NCBI RefSeq assembly: GCF_023684385.1
Contig: NZ_JAGSOJ010000007.1
Span: 80,148 to 144,147, forward strand
Source: Oceanirhabdus seepicola
Lineage (GTDB): Bacteria > Bacillota > Clostridia > Clostridiales > Clostridiaceae
Direction of reading: 5' to 3'
Length of the DNA stretch: 64,000 bases
Shown here one piece after another: positions 60,158-64,000 of this stretch; positions within the stretch are counted from its first letter, which is position 1; every line of letters starts with the position of its first letter. The position numbers were made by a program, and so were the translations under genes. Below the pieces are notes generated by a model. That model did no database searches. It saw only the letters and a list, made by a program, of their open reading frames with translations, and was not told the origin of the DNA.

Positions 60158-61102
60158 ATGAGTATAAAGTATAAAATTTTCTTAAACAGTATAATAACAT
60201 CATTAATGGGCGTAAGTGTAATGTTTATAGTTGGAGTATGTGGAGTAAAGGTGCTTAATAATAGAGGGAATATTATGGTTGGATATCTTTTTATATTTGG
60301 TTGTATTGCAGTTATAGTAGGAACTATCGTTGGCGTATTTCTTAATAGAAAAATTGTTTTGGCTATTGATGATTTAAAGAAAATTACTCAGAGTATTGCA
60401 AGGAGTGAATTGGATATAGAGGAAAAGAGTATTGAGGAAAAGAGTATTGAGGAAGAGATAATAGGGGAAGATGAATTTGAAGATATTAAAGAGAGTTTAG
60501 CTCAACTTTCAAATGAAATGAATAAGGGTGAGGAATGTGAAAATATAAAGTTTGTTTTCAATGAGGTTGACATTAATGAAATCTTATATGAGATAGGTGA
60601 TATGTTTACTAAAAGGAACAATGAAAAGGATGTTAAATTTCAATTTGATTTCTCTGATAATCCAATCTATATAACAGTTGATGTAGAGTCTATAAAACAG
60701 GTTCTTAGGAATATATACCATAATGCAGTTAAGTATTCTTTGAAGGGTGGATTAATCTCTGTGAGAGTTGGTAAAACGTCTTTAGAGGATATACTTGTCT
60801 ATATAAAAGACAGTGGAATTGGAATAAGTGAAAAAGAATTACCTAAGGTATTTGAAGATAAGTATGTAGGTGAAGAAGCTTTTGAGAGTGGCTTAGGATT
60901 GTCATATTCTAAGAAGATTATGAAGGCACATGGTGGAGATATATTTATTAATAGTGTTGAAGGAAAAGGTACAGAAGTAATTCTTCAGTTTAAGAATGAT
61001 AATTCTGAAGAAGGAAATAATACTAATGATGATTCAATAGAAGATAGTAGTATTGAATTAGAGAATGAAAAAGAAAAGTATAATGACGAAGGGGGAAAGT
61101 GA
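60158..61102 (+). CDS. Histidine-kinase-like membrane protein without a phosphoacceptor domain
   Basis: 314 residues: two membrane segments (about 7-28 and 42-62), a HAMP-like helix (NRKIVLAIDDLKKITQSI), a tandem acidic repeat of IEEKS (three 15-bp units at 60416-60460), then directly an HATPase_c domain with N box IYHNAVKYS, G1 box DSGIGISEKELPKVFE and G2 box GLGLSYSKKIMKAHGG. There is no H box: no His in a dimerisation helix before the ATPase domain. No response regulator is adjacent. GAGGTGG upstream supports ATG 60158. It may bind ATP as a sensor or act on a partner. Confidence 0.85.
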   Translation: MSIKYKIFLNSIITSLMGVSVMFIVGVCGVKVLNNRGNIMVGYLFIFGCIAVIVGTIVGVFLNRKIVLAIDDLKKITQSIARSELDIEEKSIEEKSIEEEIIGEDEFEDIKESLAQLSNEMNKGEECENIKFVFNEVDINEILYEIGDMFTKRNNEKDVKFQFDFSDNPIYITVDVESIKQVLRNIYHNAVKYSLKGGLISVRVGKTSLEDILVYIKDSGIGISEKELPKVFEDKYVGEEAFESGLGLSYSKKIMKAHGGDIFINSVEGKGTEVILQFKNDNSEEGNNTNDDSIEDSSIELENEKEKYNDEGGK

Positions 61103-61106
61103 TAAT

Positions 61107-61262
61107 ATGAAGAATAAGAAAGAAACAAAAACCTTGGAAAATAACTTAAGTAATAATGCTATGATGATGGATCATGTACTTGGAAGCGCTCCAAATCCTT
61201 TCAGAAATAAGAAAGAAGAACAAAAAAGAAAACATATAATATTAGAGAATGAAGAAGAATAG
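61107..61262 (+). CDS. 51-residue hydrophilic small protein
   Basis: Starts MKNKKETKTLENNLSNN, with a central MMMDHVLGSAPNPFR segment and a charged tail ending ILENEEE. GGGGGAAAG upstream of ATG 61107. It begins 4 nt after the kinase-like gene, so it is probably co-transcribed and could be its partner. No family recognised. Confidence 0.65.
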   Translation: MKNKKETKTLENNLSNNAMMMDHVLGSAPNPFRNKKEEQKRKHIILENEEE

Positions 61263-61275
61263 AAATAATAGAAAT

Positions 61276-61317
61276 AAACAACATAAAAGCACGCTTCTGC
61301 GTGCTTTTATGTTGTTT
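61276..61317. terminator. Strong bidirectional terminator
   Basis: A perfect 19-bp stem (61276-61294 with 61299-61317) with loop TTCT. The inner GCACGC-TTCT-GCGTGC is followed by TTTT on both strands. It lies between the small-protein gene and the convergent lipoprotein gene. Confidence 0.85.
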
Positions 61318-61372
61318 AAAGGAAATTGTTTAATATCCATATGAAGGTACAAATCTAGTACCTTCTTAATTG

Positions 61373-62017
61373 CTAAAGTTTAGCTTCAGGTATTTGAAAT
61401 AATACACGACTATTATCAATATCATTTGATGAGAGAATATAGCTGATTATATTATTTTCTTTTTCAGGATTATATTCAACTTCTAGGGTTAGTTTATCAT
61501 AGATTATTTTTTCTATCCCATCTGTTTCAGTAGCAAGTCTAGATTTATCAATTGTAAGTATTATTATAAATCCATCATACTCAAGATCCATTATTATAGG
61601 GATTCCACTTTCATCAAAGAAAGCTATCCTTAAATAATCTTTAATTCCCATTTGCGTATGTGTCATGAAGTTATTAATTTCTTCAAGGTTAAAAATCAAC
61701 TCTCCAGGAGATATAACAATATTTCTAGAATTTTTTGCTAATTCAGGTGTATATTCTAAAGGAATAACATTAAGCGGTAATAAATTACTTTTGGAAGTAG
61801 CAAAATCTTCATTGATAGATTTTATATTGCTCCCATTAATTTTGTAATCTGGAGATGCAATACTTACATTATTCATATGATAATTATTATTATCATATCC
61901 TTGCTTGTCTTTATTTAACTTAACTTCATATCCTGATACAGTAATTGCTGGAAAACCACAAGAAGTTGTAGAGAAGAGAGTGGCAATAAATATTCCTAAA
62001 ACATGTATCTTCTTCAT
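61373..62017 (-). CDS. Putative lipoprotein of unknown function
   Basis: 214 residues. Signal peptide MKKIHVLGIFIATLFSTTSC with Cys20 as likely lipidation site; the residue three before it is Thr instead of the usual Leu, so the lipobox is weak. The mature part starts GFPAITVSGYEVKLN and contains LPLNVIPLEYTPELA and FNLEEINNFMTHTQ, without a family I recognise. GAGGTGA lies before the ATG on the minus strand. Divergent from the radical SAM genes. Confidence 0.75.
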   Translation of the reverse strand: MKKIHVLGIFIATLFSTTSCGFPAITVSGYEVKLNKDKQGYDNNNYHMNNVSIASPDYKINGSNIKSINEDFATSKSNLLPLNVIPLEYTPELAKNSRNIVISPGELIFNLEEINNFMTHTQMGIKDYLRIAFFDESGIPIIMDLEYDGFIIILTIDKSRLATETDGIEKIIYDKLTLEVEYNPEKENNIISYILSSNDIDNSRVLFQIPEAKL

Positions 62018-62417
62018 TTCATCACCTCTTTCTTATAAATAATATACGTTACACATAAGGATTTGGTTGCAGATTTTAGAGCGATTATTTTAGGTAAAGG
62101 ATATATTTGGAAATGAAAAAATATAACTAAGCATAAGAGAACATAAGAATATGGAAAAATAAAAGTATAATTAAGTATAATTATTTACAATATTAGACTA
62201 AATGTAGTGGAATTATATTTATTGATATCAATAGGTTTTGAAGGCGGTTTGTCGATAAAGGCATTATTTAAACACAAATTATGTAAGAAAAATGTAAAAA
62301 TTGAATACTACAAATAGTATTGACAAAGAAAAGATAAAAATATATACTTCTGTATGTAAAGAAATTACAAAATACATAAAAAAAGTAAAGAAAATATTAC
62401 ATATTAGGAGGGATAAT
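62018..62417. other. Divergent promoter region between lipoprotein and radical SAM genes
   Basis: No small precursor-peptide gene with a ribosome-binding site was found. A perfect 12-bp palindrome ATTGATATCAAT (62221-62232) could be an operator. A frame open from TTG 62301 continues into the radical SAM gene, but its 39 codons contain the real ribosome-binding site and are probably not translated. Confidence 0.45.
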
Positions 62418-63734
62418 ATGACGGCTATCTTATTAAAGAAAGATCAAGTATTCCATGTTATGGATCCTTATTACGGTGGATTATGGGAACTTGATAGAGT
62501 CGGGATTGAACAATATTTAAAGTTTCTTGAAATATATAAGAATGATGAGGTGTCGACTGAGAAAATAAAAAAGAAATATTCAAAAATTATTTCTCAAGAG
62601 ATGATAGATTTTATGATAAAAGAAAAAATGCCTATTGATACAACATATTTTCCAAGAGTAATACTTGAAAATATTAATGAGGCTGAAGATGGAATAATCG
62701 TACCACCAGAGATAATTCTTGAAGTAAATAGGAAATGTAATTATAGATGTCCATGGTGTTACATACCTACAATGGAAGAACAAGATGAAACATTAACACT
62801 TAAAGAAATTGAAGAACAGATTATAATTCCTTTTGTAAATAAGGGAGCGAAATGTTGGACTCTCACAGGAGGAGAACCATCAGTAACATTTGAGAGAACA
62901 CTGAGTATAGTTAAGATGATATCAAAGTATACTAAGGAAAAGCATGGAGAAGAGGCAGATATAAGTATACTAAGTAATGGGTATAAATTTTCAGAATATG
63001 CTGAAAAATATTTCGAAGCTGGTGTTAGTAAAGTACAATTTCAACTGTCATCTCCATATGAGGAAGAGGAAATAAAGTTAAGAAACCCAAAAGGTGGAAT
63101 AAATTCATTTGAACATGTGATTGAAGGGGTAAAAAAGGCAAATGAACTTCGATATTTCACTTCAATTAATATGGTGGTTTCACCTGACAAAAACATTAAG
63201 GGTATTAAAGACATGATACTACTAGCGGATAATTTAAAATTGGACATGCTTAGGATTACTCCGGTTGTAATGGCTGGAATGGCTAAAGAAAATGGAATAT
63301 GCTTAGATATTGAGAACTACACAAAGATTAAAAATAATACAAAAGCTGGTAGAGAGTTGTTGAAAGAAGATTCAACATTAGAAATATATTTGCCACACTT
63401 TGATCTTGAGAATGATAGACCAATGAGATGTGGTCTAGGATTCATAGATTTTTATATAGATTATAGAGGAATAGTGTTTCCTTGTAATAATTTAATAGAT
63501 GATGAATTAAAATGTGACCCAGGCACAATCAAAGAATTTACAGGTCCTGAAATATGGTTTGGATCAAAAATGCTGAATAGATTTAGAGATTATCTAAATA
63601 CCAATATTGGGGAAGAATGTGGAGCTTGTGAATATAGAGGAATGTGTGTTGGGAATTGTATTGCACGCTGCTGGCAAAGGTACGGAAAATTTGATCTTCT
63701 TGAGATGCCCAAAGAGTGTTTCAGGACAATATAA
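62418..63734 (+). CDS. Radical SAM/SPASM maturase-like protein
   Basis: 438 residues. The N-terminal domain (about 1-90, with VFHVMDPYYGGLWELD) is shared with the next gene. Radical SAM core with CNYRCPWC (Cys107, 111, 114) and GGEPS. The C-terminal SPASM domain has C-x2-C-x5-C-x3-C in ECGACEYRGMCVGNC and a last Cys in KECF, for auxiliary Fe-S clusters. SPASM enzymes mostly modify ribosomal peptides or proteins; the substrate is not visible here. AGGAGGG is 6 nt before ATG 62418. Confidence 0.92.
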   Translation: MTAILLKKDQVFHVMDPYYGGLWELDRVGIEQYLKFLEIYKNDEVSTEKIKKKYSKIISQEMIDFMIKEKMPIDTTYFPRVILENINEAEDGIIVPPEIILEVNRKCNYRCPWCYIPTMEEQDETLTLKEIEEQIIIPFVNKGAKCWTLTGGEPSVTFERTLSIVKMISKYTKEKHGEEADISILSNGYKFSEYAEKYFEAGVSKVQFQLSSPYEEEEIKLRNPKGGINSFEHVIEGVKKANELRYFTSINMVVSPDKNIKGIKDMILLADNLKLDMLRITPVVMAGMAKENGICLDIENYTKIKNNTKAGRELLKEDSTLEIYLPHFDLENDRPMRCGLGFIDFYIDYRGIVFPCNNLIDDELKCDPGTIKEFTGPEIWFGSKMLNRFRDYLNTNIGEECGACEYRGMCVGNCIARCWQRYGKFDLLEMPKECFRTI

Positions 63735-63746
63735 GGGGGGTTAGCA

Positions 63747-64000
63747 ATGAGTATAGCAATTTATAAGGTTAATAATGACTTGTATCATATTGTAGATCCC
63801 TATTATGGCGGTATATGGGAAGCAGAAGAAAGCAGTATGAAGTTGTTTTTAAGAGTATTAGAAGAGATGAGAAAGAAGAATATCAAGGATCTGAAAGATC
63901 TAAACATAGATGATGATATGTTTATGGAGTTTGATAAAGAACTGTGGCATGAGATGATTACTTTTATCAAGGAAAACAGGATTTCAATATTTAATCAATT
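63747..64000 (+). CDS. Second radical SAM-type protein, N-terminal part (cut by window end)
   Basis: The first 84 codons: MSIAIYKVNNDLYHIVDPYY and so on, matching the N-terminal domain of the upstream protein (VFHVMDPYYGGLWE against LYHIVDPYYGGIWE), then a helical acidic stretch ending with a conserved EMITFIKENR-type segment (EMIDFMIKEK in the neighbour). AAGGGGGG precedes the ATG, 12 nt after the previous stop. The radical SAM core is expected beyond the window but not seen. Confidence 0.75.
   Translation, partial: MSIAIYKVNNDLYHIVDPYYGGIWEAEESSMKLFLRVLEEMRKKNIKDLKDLNIDDDMFMEFDKELWHEMITFIKENRISIFNQ

Noticed and set aside
62301..62417. N-terminal extension of the radical SAM protein, or a separate leader peptide gene
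   Set aside because: Its start is a TTG without ribosome-binding site and it contains the AGGAGGG used by ATG 62418; the downstream paralogue also begins at the equivalent residue.

Overview
The window is a stretch of core chromosome from an AT-rich, low-GC, endospore-forming Bacillota, almost certainly a member of the Clostridia. The evidence is a complete spoIIIA operon, spoIVB-spo0A, spoIIM, ytfJ, a SpoVD-type penicillin-binding protein, Gram-positive cell-division genes (divIB/ftsQ, sepF, divIVA) and a clostridial gene order running spoIIM-xerD-deoB-pnp-pdp-dacF-scpA-scpB-ytfJ. Nearly all genes lie on the plus strand and keep good ribosome-binding sites. I moved many starts downstream to the codon a Shine-Dalgarno sequence supports.

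Layout. 0-2.7 kb: ychF (minus strand) and a DUF1186 protein. 2.7-15.7 kb: division and cell-wall cluster mraZ-rsmH-ftsL-spoVD-murF-mraY-mraY-ftsW-ftsQ-yggS-sepF-ylmH-divIVA. murE, murD and murG are absent, and mraY is tandemly duplicated together with a stub of murF. 15.8-20.1 kb: mtnN, aroF, a DksA-like protein, lspA, a pseudouridine synthase and pyrR. 20-23.3 kb: a frameshifted methyltransferase embedded in repeats, then rqcH on the minus strand. 23.6-25.4 kb: four overlapping pseudopilin-like genes. 25.6-32.2 kb: efp, spoIIIAA-AH, asp23. 32.4-42.9 kb: nusB-folD-xseA-xseB-ispA, then a long structured RNA that I identify as OLE RNA with its membrane partner gene oapA, then dxs-tlyA-nadK-argR-recN. 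43-45.4 kb: spoIVB and spo0A, with a sigma-H promoter overlapped by a 0A box. 45.8-60 kb: two tiny proteins, a NUDIX hydrolase, spoIIM, a divergent xerD, nucleoside catabolism (deoB, two PNPs, pdp), dacF, scpA-scpB, ytfJ, DUF2953, a second D,D-carboxypeptidase and nagA. 60-64 kb: a histidine-kinase-like protein with no phosphoacceptor His, a 51-residue protein, a putative lipoprotein and the start of a tandem radical SAM/SPASM cluster that runs off the right end.

How it fits together. Isoprenoid precursor genes (ispA, dxs) flank OLE/oapA, and isoprenoids feed undecaprenyl phosphate, the lipid used by MraY. spoIIIA, spoIVB, spo0A, spoIIM, ytfJ and dacF serve sporulation. The deoB-pnp-pnp-pdp set breaks down nucleosides.

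The most notable non-coding content is OLE RNA plus several families of short palindromic, MITE-like intergenic elements. I call them A, B, C, D and E. One (E) is nested inside another (B), and three of them (A1, B1, C) supply or overlap the stop codon of the preceding gene. The strongest coding oddities are the mraY duplication, the degenerate XerD catalytic set, the Asn-to-Asp change in the second PNP, the His-less kinase and the paired radical SAM proteins sharing an N-terminal domain. No tRNA, rRNA, CRISPR array or transposase gene was seen. All identifications come from reading motifs; no database search was run.
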